In this document: piece by piece, positions 27,004 to 36,668 of the stretch
Position numbering within the stretch: the stretch's first letter is position 1
Layout of the letters: each line of letters starts with the position of its first letter
Assembly (NCBI GenBank): GCA_016282915.1
Contig: JAEELW010000152.1
Coordinates: 25,408 to 89,407, forward strand
Origin: Lachnospiraceae bacterium
Lineage (GTDB): Bacteria; Bacillota; Clostridia; Lachnospirales; Lachnospiraceae
Length of the DNA stretch: 64,000 bases
Direction: 5' to 3'
The notes under the pieces: model-generated
Database searches by the model: none
What the model was told of the DNA's origin: nothing
Seen by the model: the letters and a program-made list of their open reading frames with translations, nothing else
Made by a program: the position numbers and the translations under genes

Positions 27004-27054
27004 ATGTTTGTAGAATTGCGGGAGCTGCAAAGCAGCGGAGCGATCCGTAAGCAT
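27004..27054 (+). repeat. Structured repeat hairpin, copy D (topoisomerase leader)
   Basis: Same plan as copies A-C. The lower stem ATGTTTGT pairs with GTAAGCAT, with a bulged A at 27012. The 7-bp stem is GAATTGC/GCGATCC with one mismatch. The internal loop is GGGA/GGA, the inner stem GCTGC/GCAGC, and the cap AAA rather than GAA. It lies between the predicted promoter and the start of the topoisomerase gene. Confidence 0.75.
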
Positions 27055-27138
27055 CATATAAGTTGAAAACCCGATTGACTTCGATATCAGGATAAAGCTG
27101 ACGGGCCGAGACGGGATATCCGGCAGCGAGAGGAAAGC

Positions 27139-29391
27139 ATGGCACAGGAAGTATTGAACGAAAGAGTATTAAAGACCGAGTATTCGGAACTGATGCAGAA
27201 AAGCTACATCGATTACGCCATGAGCGTGATCGTGTCCCGGGCGCTGCCGGATGTGCGTGACGGTCTGAAGCCGGTACAGCGCCGGGTGCTTTATGATATG
27301 TATGAACTGGGCGTCCGTTATGACCGCCCTCACAGAAAGAGCGCGCGTATCGTCGGTGATACGATGGGTAAATATCATCCCCACGGCGATTCCTCGATCT
27401 ATGACGCACTGGTAGTCATGACCCAGGATTTCAAGAAGGGCATCCCGCTGGTGGACGGACACGGCAACTTCGGAAACATCGAAGGCGACGGGGCTGCCGC
27501 GATGCGTTATACCGAGGCAAGGCTTGCCAGGATCTCGCAGGAAGGGATACTGGCGGATCTCGACAAGGATGTCGTGGATTTCATGCCTAATTTTGATGAG
27601 ACGGAAAAAGAACCCACCGTGCTCCCGGCACGTTTTCCGAATCTGCTGGTGAACGGTTCCGAGGGTATCGCCGTAGGTATGGCGACAAAGATCCCCCCGC
27701 ATAATACCGGCGAAGTGATCGATGCGACCATCGCCTATATCAGAAATGAGGGCATCACCACCGCCGAGCTCATGAAATATGTCAAAGGCCCGGATTTTCC
27801 TACGGGCGGCATCGTTATCAACAAGGATGAACTGGAGTCCATTTACGAAAGCGGCTCCGGGAAGATCAAGCTGCGCGGACGCGTTGAAGTGGAACAGGGA
27901 AAGGGCGGCCGCCTGCTCCTTGTGATCAAAGAGATCCCCTATACCATGATCGGGCAGGGCATCGCGCGTTTTCTTCAGGATGTGGCAGCCCTTGCGGAAA
28001 GCCGCAAGACCACGGATGTGGTGGATATCTCGAACCAGTCTTCGAAAGAGGGCATACGTATCGTGATCGAGCTGAAAAAGGATACGGACGTGGAGAATTT
28101 CACGAACATGCTCTATAAAAAGACACGTCTCGAAGATTCCTTCGGCGTGAACATGCTGGCGATCGCCGACGGCCGTCCGGAGACCATGGGGCTTAAGGAG
28201 ATCCTGAAGCATAATGTGGCATTCCAGTTTGAACTGAACCGGAGAAAATATACCAACCTTCTTGCGAAAGAAAGGGAAAAGAAGGAAGTGCAGGAAGGCC
28301 TGATCAAGGCCTGCAACGTGATCGACCTGATCATCGAGATCCTGCGCGGATCCAAGGACCGTCCCCAGGCCAAGGCCTGTCTTGTGGAAGGTATCACGGA
28401 CGGGATACAGTTCAAGAGCAAACAGTCCCAGATCATGGCGGGCATGCTTCACTTTACCGAGCGTCAGGCCGATGCGATCCTGGAGCTGCGTCTGTACAGG
28501 CTGATCGGTCTCGAGATCGAAGCGCTCAAGCGCGAGTATGAAGAGACGACAGCCAATATCTACCGTTATGAGGATATCCTGGACCGCCGGGAGAGCATGG
28601 CGACGGTCATCATCAACGATCTGCAGGCCTTAAAGAAAACCTACGCGGTAGAAAGAAAGACTTCCATCGAAAATGCCGAGGATGCGGTATATGAAGAGAA
28701 GAAGGTCGAAGAGATGGACGTGATCTTTCTCATGGACCGTTTCGGCTATTGCAAGACCATCGATCCCGCTACGCTGGAGCGTAACCGCGAGGCCGTGGAG
28801 AGCGAGAATGCCTGGATCGTGGAATGCAAAAACACCGGGAAGCTCTGCGCCTTCAGCGATAAGGGCAATCTCCATACGCTGCGGGTATCCGATCTGCCGC
28901 ACGGGCGTTTCCGCGATAAGGGCGTTCCGCTGGATAATGTGAGCGCTTTCGACTCACAGCAGGAGCGTATCATCAATGTCATCAGTCAGGAAGGCATCAG
29001 TCTTCTGCGCCTGCTCTTCGTAACAAAGCAGGGTATGCTCAAATACGTGAACGGCGATGAATTCGACGTGGCAAAGCGTATGGTGGCGGCAACGAAGCTT
29101 GCCGACGGTGACGAACTGGTGGCGGCCGAGATCCTTTACGACCAGTCCTGGCTTGCGATGTTTACCCATAACGGCATGCTCCTGAAGATGGACGCGGAAG
29201 AAGTGCCTTTAAAGAAAAAGGCGGCGGTCGGCGTGCGCGGGATCAGGCTTTCGAAAGGCGACTATGTGGAAATGGCCGTTGTCGGCAGCGCGCACAGTGA
29301 ACGCCATCTGGTGGAATTCAACGACAAAAAGATCGACCTTGCTCTGATCCGTTCGCAGAAACGTGACGCCAAGGGCACGCGTCTGAAATGA
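27139..29391 (+). CDS. parC: Type IIA DNA topoisomerase subunit A (ParC/GyrA-like)
   Basis: 750 residues. The N-terminal winged-helix/tower region has [20 protein letters not shown] and the quinolone-region segment [13 protein letters not shown]. The catalytic tyrosine is Y124 in [12 protein letters not shown] coiled-coil region with [13 protein letters not shown] and a C-terminal beta-pinwheel follow. The GyrA box (QRRGGKG) needed for negative supercoiling is not seen, which favours a ParC-type decatenase. No gyrB/parE-type subunit lies next to it. GAGAGGAAAG precedes the ATG. Confidence 0.85.
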   Translation: MAQEVLNERVLKTEYSELMQKSYIDYAMSVIVSRALPDVRDGLKPVQRRVLYDMYELGVRYDRPHRKSARIVGDTMGKYHPHGDSSIYDALVVMTQDFKKGIPLVDGHGNFGNIEGDGAAAMRYTEARLARISQEGILADLDKDVVDFMPNFDETEKEPTVLPARFPNLLVNGSEGIAVGMATKIPPHNTGEVIDATIAYIRNEGITTAELMKYVKGPDFPTGGIVINKDELESIYESGSGKIKLRGRVEVEQGKGGRLLLVIKEIPYTMIGQGIARFLQDVAALAESRKTTDVVDISNQSSKEGIRIVIELKKDTDVENFTNMLYKKTRLEDSFGVNMLAIADGRPETMGLKEILKHNVAFQFELNRRKYTNLLAKEREKKEVQEGLIKACNVIDLIIEILRGSKDRPQAKACLVEGITDGIQFKSKQSQIMAGMLHFTERQADAILELRLYRLIGLEIEALKREYEETTANIYRYEDILDRRESMATVIINDLQALKKTYAVERKTSIENAEDAVYEEKKVEEMDVIFLMDRFGYCKTIDPATLERNREAVESENAWIVECKNTGKLCAFSDKGNLHTLRVSDLPHGRFRDKGVPLDNVSAFDSQQERIINVISQEGISLLRLLFVTKQGMLKYVNGDEFDVAKRMVAATKLADGDELVAAEILYDQSWLAMFTHNGMLLKMDAEEVPLKKKAAVGVRGIRLSKGDYVEMAVVGSAHSERHLVEFNDKKIDLALIRSQKRDAKGTRLK

Positions 29392-29395
29392 TAAA

Positions 29396-29956
29396 ATGCT
29401 GAGAGTGATCGCGGGCAGCGCCCGTTCCCTGCAATTAAAAACCGTGGAAGGCCTTACGACCCGTCCCACAACGGACCGGATCAAAGAGACCCTCTTCAAT
29501 GTGCTCCAGACCGAAGTGCCAGGATCGGTTTTTGTGGATCTGTTTTCGGGCAGCGGTGCCATCGGGATCGAGGCGCTCAGCCGCGGTGCCGAAAAAACAT
29601 ATTTTTTCGAGACGGACAAGAATGCCGTTGCCTGTATCGAATACAACCTGAAGCATACCCGCCTTTTTGAGAAGGCATCGGTATTCCGGCAGGATGCGGT
29701 GACGGCCCTGCGTTACGGAGTGCGGGAGGCGGTCGATATCGTTTTTGCCGATCCGCCTTACGGACAGGGCTTTGACGAACAGCTACTTGCCGTTGCCGCG
29801 GACAGCCGCGCCGTTACGGAAGACACGATCATCGTGATCGAAGAAAGCCTGGAGCGCGACTTTTCCTATGCCACAGCACTGGGATTTGACATTTTTAAGG
29901 AAAAAGTCTATAAAACAAATAAGCACGTTTTTCTGAGAAGGAGAGAATCCGAATGA
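29396..29956 (+). CDS. rsmD: 16S rRNA (guanine-N2)-methyltransferase RsmD
   Basis: 186 residues. It begins [19 protein letters not shown] and has [14 protein letters not shown], the SAM-binding [20 protein letters not shown] and the catalytic [10 protein letters not shown], all typical of RsmD, which methylates G966 (E. coli numbering) of 16S rRNA. It starts four bases after the topoisomerase stop and overlaps coaD by four bases; rsmD-coaD is a widespread pair. Confidence 0.95.
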   Translation: MLRVIAGSARSLQLKTVEGLTTRPTTDRIKETLFNVLQTEVPGSVFVDLFSGSGAIGIEALSRGAEKTYFFETDKNAVACIEYNLKHTRLFEKASVFRQDAVTALRYGVREAVDIVFADPPYGQGFDEQLLAVAADSRAVTEDTIIVIEESLERDFSYATALGFDIFKEKVYKTNKHVFLRRRESE

Positions 29957-30465
29957 AAAATGCGGTATATCCGGGCAGTTTTGATCCCATGACCCTGGGT
30001 CATCTGGATGTGATCGAACGGGCCGCAAAGATGTTTGATACGCTTACGGTCTCGGTTCTGAACAATAAAGCGAAGTCTCCATTGTTTTCTGTGGAGGAAC
30101 GTGTTAATATATTGCAGGAAGCTACAGCACATCTGGATAATGTAAAAGTAGACAGTTTTTCGGGTCTGCTGATCGACTATTGTAAGAAACTCGGCGTACA
30201 CGTTGTGATCCGCGGCCTGCGCGCGATCACGGACTTTGAATACGAGCTGCAGGTGGCACAGACAAACCGTAAGCTTTCCAACGGAGATGTAGATACGCTT
30301 TTCCTGACGACCAGTCTGGAATATGCTTACCTTTCTTCATCCTCCGTCAAAGAGATCGCCTGTTTCGGCGGTGATATACGGCAGTGCGTGCCGGCTTTTC
30401 TGGTACAGAAGGTCTACGATAAATTTGGCATAACAGCGTTTAAACAGGAGCAGCAGAACACGTAA
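29953..30465 (+). CDS. coaD: Phosphopantetheine adenylyltransferase CoaD
   Basis: 170 residues, a normal CoaD length. The nucleotidyltransferase motif [16 protein letters not shown] carries T14xGH17, and the C-terminal [14 protein letters not shown] contains the second nucleotide-binding motif. It makes dephospho-CoA from 4'-phosphopantetheine and ATP, the penultimate step of coenzyme A synthesis. The start overlaps rsmD by ATGA. Confidence 0.96.
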   Translation: MKNAVYPGSFDPMTLGHLDVIERAAKMFDTLTVSVLNNKAKSPLFSVEERVNILQEATAHLDNVKVDSFSGLLIDYCKKLGVHVVIRGLRAITDFEYELQVAQTNRKLSNGDVDTLFLTTSLEYAYLSSSSVKEIACFGGDIRQCVPAFLVQKVYDKFGITAFKQEQQNT

Positions 30466-30480
30466 AGGAGACACTCAGGC

Positions 30481-31119
30481 ATGGCAAGAACAAACAGCCA
30501 GATCGAAAGCACGATCGAGCAGATGCAGGAACTGATCGAACGGAGCAAACCCGTTTTTCTTTCCAGCACAAAGATTGCGGTAGACCGGGAAGAAATGGAG
30601 GAACTGATCAAACAGCTCCGCACCAATATGCCGGAGGAGATCGAACGCTACCGCAAGGTGATCTCCAATAAAGAGGCGATCGAACGCAGCGCAAAGGAAG
30701 AAGCGGAACGCATGCTCACCCAGGTGAAGCAGCAGGCCAACGAGATCCTTTCGGAGACCGAGATCATGAGCCGGGCGCAGAAGCAGGCCGATGACATCGT
30801 AGCTGCCGCGGCGGCGGAAGCGGATCATATCATTGCCGATGCGCAGTATCAATGTGACCAGTACATGGCGGGCGCACAGAAATACTTGAATGACATGCTT
30901 CAGAATCTGAACGGCATGATCTATGACTGTGTCGACAGTACCACCAGAAATACAAATAAATTCCTTGAGTATCTGAACAATCTGGGACAGACCGTGCAGG
31001 ACAACTTAAACGAGCTGAACGCACAGCCGGAAGCCGAGACGGAAGCTCCGATCGAACAGCCGGCAGAGCCTCCCAGCATCTTTGAACAGCCGTTGGATGA
31101 AAACGGAGAAGCAATGTGA
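30481..31119 (+). CDS. Coiled-coil protein of unknown function (DivIVA/ATPase-subunit-like)
   Basis: 212 residues, almost entirely helical and charged, with Ala/Glu/Gln-rich stretches such as SRAQKQADDIVAAAAAEADH, ending in an acidic Pro/Glu-rich tail. Proteins like this are often labelled as V-type ATPase subunit-like or DivIVA-like because of the helical bias; no specific motif supports an ATPase role. AAAGGAGA precedes the start. Position after coaD suggests cotranscription. Confidence 0.75.
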   Translation: MARTNSQIESTIEQMQELIERSKPVFLSSTKIAVDREEMEELIKQLRTNMPEEIERYRKVISNKEAIERSAKEEAERMLTQVKQQANEILSETEIMSRAQKQADDIVAAAAAEADHIIADAQYQCDQYMAGAQKYLNDMLQNLNGMIYDCVDSTTRNTNKFLEYLNNLGQTVQDNLNELNAQPEAETEAPIEQPAEPPSIFEQPLDENGEAM

Positions 31120-31709
31120 AAAAGAAGATTCAGAAAGGCGAGATCGGATATTGGAAAAGTCGGAGGAAGCGGGAGTGGATCAAAACGCTCCTGCTTTTTT
31201 TGACATCCTTTCTGATGCTCATCACGGGTATGCTCGTGGCAAAACATATGAATCCCGATATCAGCTGGTCGGACAGCCGGAAAAATCTTCTGACGGTCGC
31301 GGCCGTTCTGGGCGTGCTGCCGGCATCCCGCTGCATGATCAGCGCGATCATGTTTACGAGAGCCTGTAAGCACAGCTGTCCGCAGGAGCTTTACGAAAGA
31401 CTTAAAGTTTTTGAAGAAAAACTGCTTCTCGCGTTTGAGATCTGCCTTACCGCGGAAAAAGGGACCTATCCCCTGCATGCGGTGCTCTGCTGTGACGGAG
31501 AGATCCTGGGCCTCCTGGACGGGGATGCCTCAGCGGCGAAACAGGGCGAAGAGCATCTGAAACAGATGCTGATCAAAGACGGAAAAAAGAATGTAACGGT
31601 AAAGCTCTATACCGACAGTGATGCTTTTATCGCACGTATGGAAAGAGCCGGAGAAGCCGGAGAAAACGGTCAGGCTCTGCTTGAGCTTTTGTACCAGATC
31701 TCATTATAA
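31116..31709 (+). CDS. Membrane protein of unknown function
   Basis: 197 residues from a GTG start overlapping the previous stop by four bases (GTGA), with GGAGAA upstream. A basic N-terminus is followed by two hydrophobic helices (about 24-43 and 58-80), then a soluble cytoplasmic domain of about 110 residues. I recognise no family. The coupling to the coiled-coil gene suggests they work together. Confidence 0.7.
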   Translation: MKKKIQKGEIGYWKSRRKREWIKTLLLFLTSFLMLITGMLVAKHMNPDISWSDSRKNLLTVAAVLGVLPASRCMISAIMFTRACKHSCPQELYERLKVFEEKLLLAFEICLTAEKGTYPLHAVLCCDGEILGLLDGDASAAKQGEEHLKQMLIKDGKKNVTVKLYTDSDAFIARMERAGEAGENGQALLELLYQISL

Positions 31710-31713
31710 AGTC

Positions 31714-32652
31714 ATGAAGGAGCTTTTGATCGAAAAAAAAGACGCGGGACAGCGCCTGGACAAATATCTGCGCAAGTACCTGAAAAATGCGCCGTCTTCC
31801 TTCCTCTACCGCATGCTACGGAAAAAGAACATCATTCTCAACGATTCCCGGGTCGAAGGAAAAGAGCTGCTTTCCGAGGGAGATACGGTAAAGATCTATT
31901 TTTCCGAGGAAACGCTGGCACATTTCTGCGGCGCTGAAGAAGCCGGAACGAAAAGACAGTTTCCCCCGATCGAAGTGATCTATGAGGACGCGGACATACT
32001 GATCGCCGATAAACCCTCCGGGCTTCTTTCACAGGGGGATAAAAGCGGTGAAACGTCCTTAAACGACTGGCTCCGGGAATACTGCCGCAGGAAAGGGAAT
32101 ACTACGGAAACCTTCCGGCCGACGGTCTGTAACCGCCTGGACCGGAACACCTCGGGGCTGGTGCTCTGCGCGAAGACCTATGCCGGCAGCCGTTTTCTTT
32201 CGGAACAGATCGGCGGTCATGAACTGGGAAAATACTACCGGGCGCTGGTGGAGGGCGAACTCCGCGGGGAAGGGACGCTTCGCGGAATCTGGTATAAAGA
32301 TGAAGCCGCCAACCGGGTGCGGATCGAAAAAATCCCGGACGAAGATCACGGGAAAGCGGAAAACGGCGGCCGCTATGTCGAGACCCGTTACCGTGTGATA
32401 CGGAGCGGAACGCGATACAGCCTTGTCGAGCTGAGGCTGATGACCGGGCGTTCCCATCAGATCCGTGCGCATATGGCGTCGATCGGTCATCCGCTGGCGG
32501 GAGACCTGAAATACGGCGGACATCCCTGCGGAAAAGAAAAAAGCCAGTTCCTGCAGGCGTTTCGCATCGTTTTTCCGAAGATCACGGGAGATTTTGCACA
32601 TCTTTCCGAAAAATGCTTTGAAACGGCAATGCTGCCGGAGTTTGACATCTAG
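31714..32652 (+). CDS. RluA-family 23S rRNA pseudouridine synthase
   Basis: 312 residues from the ATG at 31714; longer frames upstream overlap the preceding gene and lack homology. An S4 RNA-binding domain (about 10-65, QRLDKYLRKYLKNAPSSFL) precedes the synthase domain. The catalytic aspartate is D143 in NRLDRNTSGLVL, and the TGRSHQIRAHMASIGHPLAGD block is typical of RluA/RluC/RluD. Which uridine is modified cannot be told. Confidence 0.9.
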   Translation: MKELLIEKKDAGQRLDKYLRKYLKNAPSSFLYRMLRKKNIILNDSRVEGKELLSEGDTVKIYFSEETLAHFCGAEEAGTKRQFPPIEVIYEDADILIADKPSGLLSQGDKSGETSLNDWLREYCRRKGNTTETFRPTVCNRLDRNTSGLVLCAKTYAGSRFLSEQIGGHELGKYYRALVEGELRGEGTLRGIWYKDEAANRVRIEKIPDEDHGKAENGGRYVETRYRVIRSGTRYSLVELRLMTGRSHQIRAHMASIGHPLAGDLKYGGHPCGKEKSQFLQAFRIVFPKITGDFAHLSEKCFETAMLPEFDI

Positions 32653-32670
32653 TTATATTTCCTGTATGAT
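32642..32670 (+). promoter_or_regulatory. Promoter within the end of the pseudouridine synthase gene
   Basis: TTGACA (32642-32647), a 17-base spacer and TATGAT (32665-32670). The -35 box overlaps the last codons of the synthase gene. It would drive the two envelope genes that follow; a GGGGAG ribosome site lies between it and the ATG at 32710. Confidence 0.65.
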
Positions 32671-32709
32671 TTTCGGGTATTATTCTGTAATCCGTTTTGG
32701 GGAGCATAC

Positions 32710-34236
32710 ATGGATCCTGAGGAGATCAGCGGGCAGGAGAACGCATTGTCTTCTGCCGATACAAAAGAAGAAGCCGCTGTAAGCGGTGAAAAAAAGGACG
32801 ATACGGCTGCGGAGACCACGCAGCTTTTTGAAGAACCCGCGGAAAATGCTGCCGTTGCAGATACTGCACTGCAGCTGTCCGAAGAGCCCGGAAGCAGCGC
32901 TCCGGCGGAGGATAACGCAGCCGGCGTAAGTATGCAGGAAGAGGTATCTTCAGGTACCGCGCAGCTTTTTGAAGAACCCGCAGGAACTGCCGCCGGTGCT
33001 GATACTGCACTGCAGTTGTCCGAAGAGCCCGGCGACGGAAGCGCCCCCTCCAAAAAAGGGCGCTATTATAAGATCGCCGGGATCCTCCTGAGTTTTGCGG
33101 CGGTCCTGATCCTTCTGATCAGCCTGATCGTTATCATGAAAGCGGATCAGGTCAGGGAACACTATACGGGCCCGGCATGGTATGATGAATATACCCGCAG
33201 TGAGCTTACGCTTTCCGGAAACAATGCCTTCCCGGAAAGTCTTGTCACAAAAGACAGCGCCATCGCGGAACGTTTTTCCTACGGAAACCGGGATGAACTT
33301 TATGCAATGGATGCGGCCGCATGCGAAGATTCTTCCTATTACTATTTTGCGGATCCGACGGATAAAGGCAGTCTCTGCCGCATTTCCAAAAAGGATATGA
33401 GCAGAAAAACGAAACTTTGCGGGATTTCTGCTGAAAATCTGAACATTCTTTCGGGGAAGATCTATTTTATCAATCATTTCACGGCCGGCGGCGACAGTGC
33501 CGGGATCTACAGCATATCCAGAGACGGCAGCGGACTCAAGCAGCTCCTGGAAGGCAGCTTTTATTCACTGCGTATGGTAAACGACTGGCTTTATTATATC
33601 GGCGGCGAGGACGGGAGCATACGCCGTATGAATATCCACGGTCTCAGCGAGGAGATCCTCTGTAATGAGGATTGCAACGATCTGTGGGTCGCGGGAAACG
33701 AGATCTATTATATCAGCCAGGACAGGGAAAGAGCTGTGAGCGAACGGATGGTGATCTGTGCGATGAGCGTGGACGGGAAAGGCCGCAGAGAACTTGTGTC
33801 GCGCGGCTATTACAACTCTCTGAGCTTTCATGAGGGGATACTGTATTATTCCGTATACAACAGCGGTTACGGCTGGATCGATACTGCCTGGAAGGAAGAA
33901 GAGCCGGCGGAAGGTGAGCAGCCGGTTCAAAACGTCCAGGCACAGCCGCCACATGAGGGCTTTGTGGAGCTTAGGGGACTGTATTCACCCGTGGTATATC
34001 ATGGCGGGGATCTCTGGTTTGTTGACCGTTCCGATATGCGCTCGCTTTCCGTGTATACACCGGAGAGCGGCCGGCTCCGTCATTATGAAAGTGAAAATGT
34101 GAGCAGTTTCTATCTGATGAGAGATCTGATCGTTGTCCGCTGGCTGAAGGACGGTACAAAGCCTCTGGTGAGCGTGAACCGTCTGAATACCGGTGAGATG
34201 ATCGATCTTTTCGGCAGTACAACGGAGGATCAGTGA
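32710..34236 (+). CDS. Membrane-anchored DUF5050-type protein
   Basis: 508 residues. The acidic, low-complexity N-terminus (1-115) contains an internal duplication: residues 37-61 and 84-108 are nearly the same 25-residue unit (QLFEEPA...DTALQLSEEPG). A membrane helix at about 121-143 precedes an extracytoplasmic domain rich in Tyr and Gly with repeats such as NDWLYYIGGEDGSIRRMNI, the pattern of DUF5050 beta-propeller-like modules. The topology places the acidic segment inside the cell and the repeats outside. Function unknown. Confidence 0.75.
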   Translation: MDPEEISGQENALSSADTKEEAAVSGEKKDDTAAETTQLFEEPAENAAVADTALQLSEEPGSSAPAEDNAAGVSMQEEVSSGTAQLFEEPAGTAAGADTALQLSEEPGDGSAPSKKGRYYKIAGILLSFAAVLILLISLIVIMKADQVREHYTGPAWYDEYTRSELTLSGNNAFPESLVTKDSAIAERFSYGNRDELYAMDAAACEDSSYYYFADPTDKGSLCRISKKDMSRKTKLCGISAENLNILSGKIYFINHFTAGGDSAGIYSISRDGSGLKQLLEGSFYSLRMVNDWLYYIGGEDGSIRRMNIHGLSEEILCNEDCNDLWVAGNEIYYISQDRERAVSERMVICAMSVDGKGRRELVSRGYYNSLSFHEGILYYSVYNSGYGWIDTAWKEEEPAEGEQPVQNVQAQPPHEGFVELRGLYSPVVYHGGDLWFVDRSDMRSLSVYTPESGRLRHYESENVSSFYLMRDLIVVRWLKDGTKPLVSVNRLNTGEMIDLFGSTTEDQ

Positions 34237-35748
34237 ATGAAGGTTCAGGGCCGTGGATTGTTTTATGCAGGTACGATGCTGTTTCTGACCTCTGTGGCGG
34301 CAGGAGGAGCGGCAGCTTATGTATATACGGGAGTACCGGCTCGTACGGCAAGGCTTCTCGGTTCGGCAAACGAGGCGCTGAATACCGGAAAGATCGACGA
34401 AGCGGGAACTCTGTACCGTTATATCCTTTCTCTGGACGGGGACAATATCGAGGCACTGGAGGGCATGATGCAGGTCTGTGCGCTCCGGGACGAACGCCCG
34501 GAATTGTATGCCTGTGCCGGGCGTTTCCTCGAACTGAACCTGGCAACAGATGCGGCGTCGTCCGAGAAGAACCGTAAGATCCGTGAAACACTCACCCTTA
34601 TGCACGGAGAGGAGCAGCTCAGGGAAGCGGCAGAGACTTATTACAGCGGTAATGCGGACAAAGCTGCGGAAATGCTGCTCGAACTGCCGGAAAGCCTGAG
34701 CGGTGAGGATGTGAACGGGATACGGTCTTCGGCGGCCCTGACACAGGCAAGGGAGGCCTGGCTTAAGCATGATCTGGCGGCGGCATATGAGCATCTCTGC
34801 TTTGCGGATGACAATGTTCCGTTCAACGGGGAAGAAAAGGAACGTCTGGTGATCATCGGACGTGAACATATGCTGGAATGCATAAAGCGGCAGGAATATG
34901 ATGAAGCACTGGAAGTGGCCGCTGCCGTAAAGGAACGCTGCGGAAGAGATGCGCTCTCGGATCTGCGCAGCCGCTGCACCACTATAAAAAATGCATCGGC
35001 GGCCATCGACAAAAAACTGGAGCAGCTGTCCGAGCTGATCGCGGCAGATGATATCGACGGGATCACGGATTATCTTCAGGATAAAAATCTCAAGAATAAT
35101 CTGAAACAGCTGAAGGGTGTGTACTATTCTCCCGAACTGCGCGGCGGGAACGGAACGGGCATCGCGATCTACCGCGTATCAAACCGTAGTTTTGTATACA
35201 GCGGCAGTATGAAGGACGGGAAGCGCGAAGGAGACGCATTGTGGCTGTATTCGGACGGAGACGGGAAGCTCTGCCTCTACCGTTTGAACTGGGTGAACGA
35301 TCTGCCCGAAGGGGAAGGAACGCGTGACCAGTACAGTACGCTGGTCAACCGCGGCGAAGGCGGACAGGAACTGGACCGCAGCGTTACGCACGAGACGGAC
35401 AGCTTCACGCTGAAAGGCGGTGTGATGTGCGGTGCTTATCAGATGAAGAGCGAAGTCCTGATCGAATATCCTTATTCCTATGGTATCGATTACACGCTGT
35501 CCGACGGCTACTGCCCGCAGATCCTGCCGGGAGAATATCCCGAGCTGATCGATTATTATCTGAACTATCCCTGTGCGCTTTCCGGCTGGACGGAGGCAGA
35601 AGCCTGGGATCCCTTCTATGAAGAAAACTACACAACGACGATCTGGTACGTATGGAGTCCTTCCCGCTGGACCGTGGAAGGGGTGGAGGTACAGCCGGAC
35701 AGTGCCGAAAACCGCCTGCGTACACTTTCTTTCAAAAATATGAAATGA
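34237..35748 (+). CDS. Membrane-anchored TPR-like protein of unknown function
   Basis: 503 residues starting on the base after the previous stop, with CGGAGGA upstream. A membrane helix (about 8-29) is followed by a helical region with TPR-like units (for example LGSANEALNTGKIDEAGTLY and AAETYYSGNADKAAEMLLEL). The C-terminal 200 residues are Tyr/Gly-rich, including SFVYSGSMKDGKREGDALWL, which resembles a MORN repeat. It is probably secreted and membrane-tethered, and paired with the upstream DUF5050-type gene. Confidence 0.7.
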   Translation: MKVQGRGLFYAGTMLFLTSVAAGGAAAYVYTGVPARTARLLGSANEALNTGKIDEAGTLYRYILSLDGDNIEALEGMMQVCALRDERPELYACAGRFLELNLATDAASSEKNRKIRETLTLMHGEEQLREAAETYYSGNADKAAEMLLELPESLSGEDVNGIRSSAALTQAREAWLKHDLAAAYEHLCFADDNVPFNGEEKERLVIIGREHMLECIKRQEYDEALEVAAAVKERCGRDALSDLRSRCTTIKNASAAIDKKLEQLSELIAADDIDGITDYLQDKNLKNNLKQLKGVYYSPELRGGNGTGIAIYRVSNRSFVYSGSMKDGKREGDALWLYSDGDGKLCLYRLNWVNDLPEGEGTRDQYSTLVNRGEGGQELDRSVTHETDSFTLKGGVMCGAYQMKSEVLIEYPYSYGIDYTLSDGYCPQILPGEYPELIDYYLNYPCALSGWTEAEAWDPFYEENYTTTIWYVWSPSRWTVEGVEVQPDSAENRLRTLSFKNMK

Positions 35749-35752
35749 CGGC

Positions 35753-35781
35753 TTGCTTTTTACCGCGGCGCGTGGTAAAAT
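35753..35781 (+). promoter_or_regulatory. Promoter for rpsB-tsf
   Basis: TTGCTT (35753-35758), a 17-base spacer and TAAAAT (35776-35781), about 95 bases before rpsB. A 7-bp inverted repeat (TTTTACC...GGTAAAA) spans the spacer and -10 box. Confidence 0.55.
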
Positions 35782-35875
35782 CTTGCCGTTGCACAAAATG
35801 AGCACGCACACGTACCGTTATGGTGGCAGAGATGCTTTTGTGTGCGGAAGAACAACCTTACGCAGGTAAGAAAAA

Positions 35876-36637
35876 ATGGGCGTAATCTCAATGAAACAGC
35901 TGTTGGAAGCCGGCGTACACTTCGGTCATCAGACCAGACGCTGGAATCCCAAAATGGCTCCGTACATCTTTACGGAGCGCAACGGTATCTACATCATCGA
36001 CCTGCAGAAGAGCGTAGGCATGGTGGATACGGCATACAATGCCATCTCCGATATCGCTGCACAGGGCGGCACCGTGCTCTTTGTCGGTACAAAGAAGCAG
36101 GCACAGGAAGCCATCCGCAGTGAGGCGGAGCGTTGTGGAATGTATTATGTTAACGAGCGCTGGCTGGGCGGTATGCTCACCAACTTCAAGACGATCCAGT
36201 CCCGGATCCGTCGCCTGAAAGAGATCGAGCGCATGTCTACGGACGGCACCTTTGATGTGCTGCCGAAGAAGGAAGTCATCAATATCCGTAAGGAGTGGGA
36301 TCGTCTGGAGAAGAACCTGGGCGGTATCAAGGAGATGACACATATTCCCGATGCGATCTTTGTTGTGGATCCCAAGAAGGAGCACATCTGCATTCAGGAA
36401 GCACGCACCCTCGGCATCACGCTGTTCGGTATCTGCGATACCAACTGCGATCCCGAAGAGCTGGATTATGTGATCCCCGGCAATGATGATGCGATCCGTG
36501 CCGTAAAGCTCATCGTATCTAAGATGGCCGATGCGATCATCGAAGGCAAGCAGGGCGAGGAGACCGCAGCAGTTTCCGAGATCGAAGCGGAGAGCGCGGC
36601 TGCAGAGGAAGAGCAGGCTGCAGAAGGAACCGTTTAA
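35876..36637 (+). CDS. rpsB: 30S ribosomal protein S2
   Basis: 253 residues. It begins [20 protein letters not shown], the standard S2 start, so the ATG at 35876 is used although its ribosome site is weak. [24 protein letters not shown] and the C-terminal [14 protein letters not shown] are all typical. An acidic Glu/Ala-rich tail of about 25 residues follows. S2 sits on the back of the small subunit. It leads the conserved rpsB-tsf pair. Confidence 0.97.
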   Translation: MGVISMKQLLEAGVHFGHQTRRWNPKMAPYIFTERNGIYIIDLQKSVGMVDTAYNAISDIAAQGGTVLFVGTKKQAQEAIRSEAERCGMYYVNERWLGGMLTNFKTIQSRIRRLKEIERMSTDGTFDVLPKKEVINIRKEWDRLEKNLGGIKEMTHIPDAIFVVDPKKEHICIQEARTLGITLFGICDTNCDPEELDYVIPGNDDAIRAVKLIVSKMADAIIEGKQGEETAAVSEIEAESAAAEEEQAAEGTV

Positions 36638-36668
36638 GTAAAGAAATCAGGATCGGAGGATTTTAGAT

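Noticed and set aside
31618..31713. Longer frame for the pseudouridine synthase
   Set aside because: It overlaps the preceding gene in another frame; the S4 domain begins just after the ATG at 31714.
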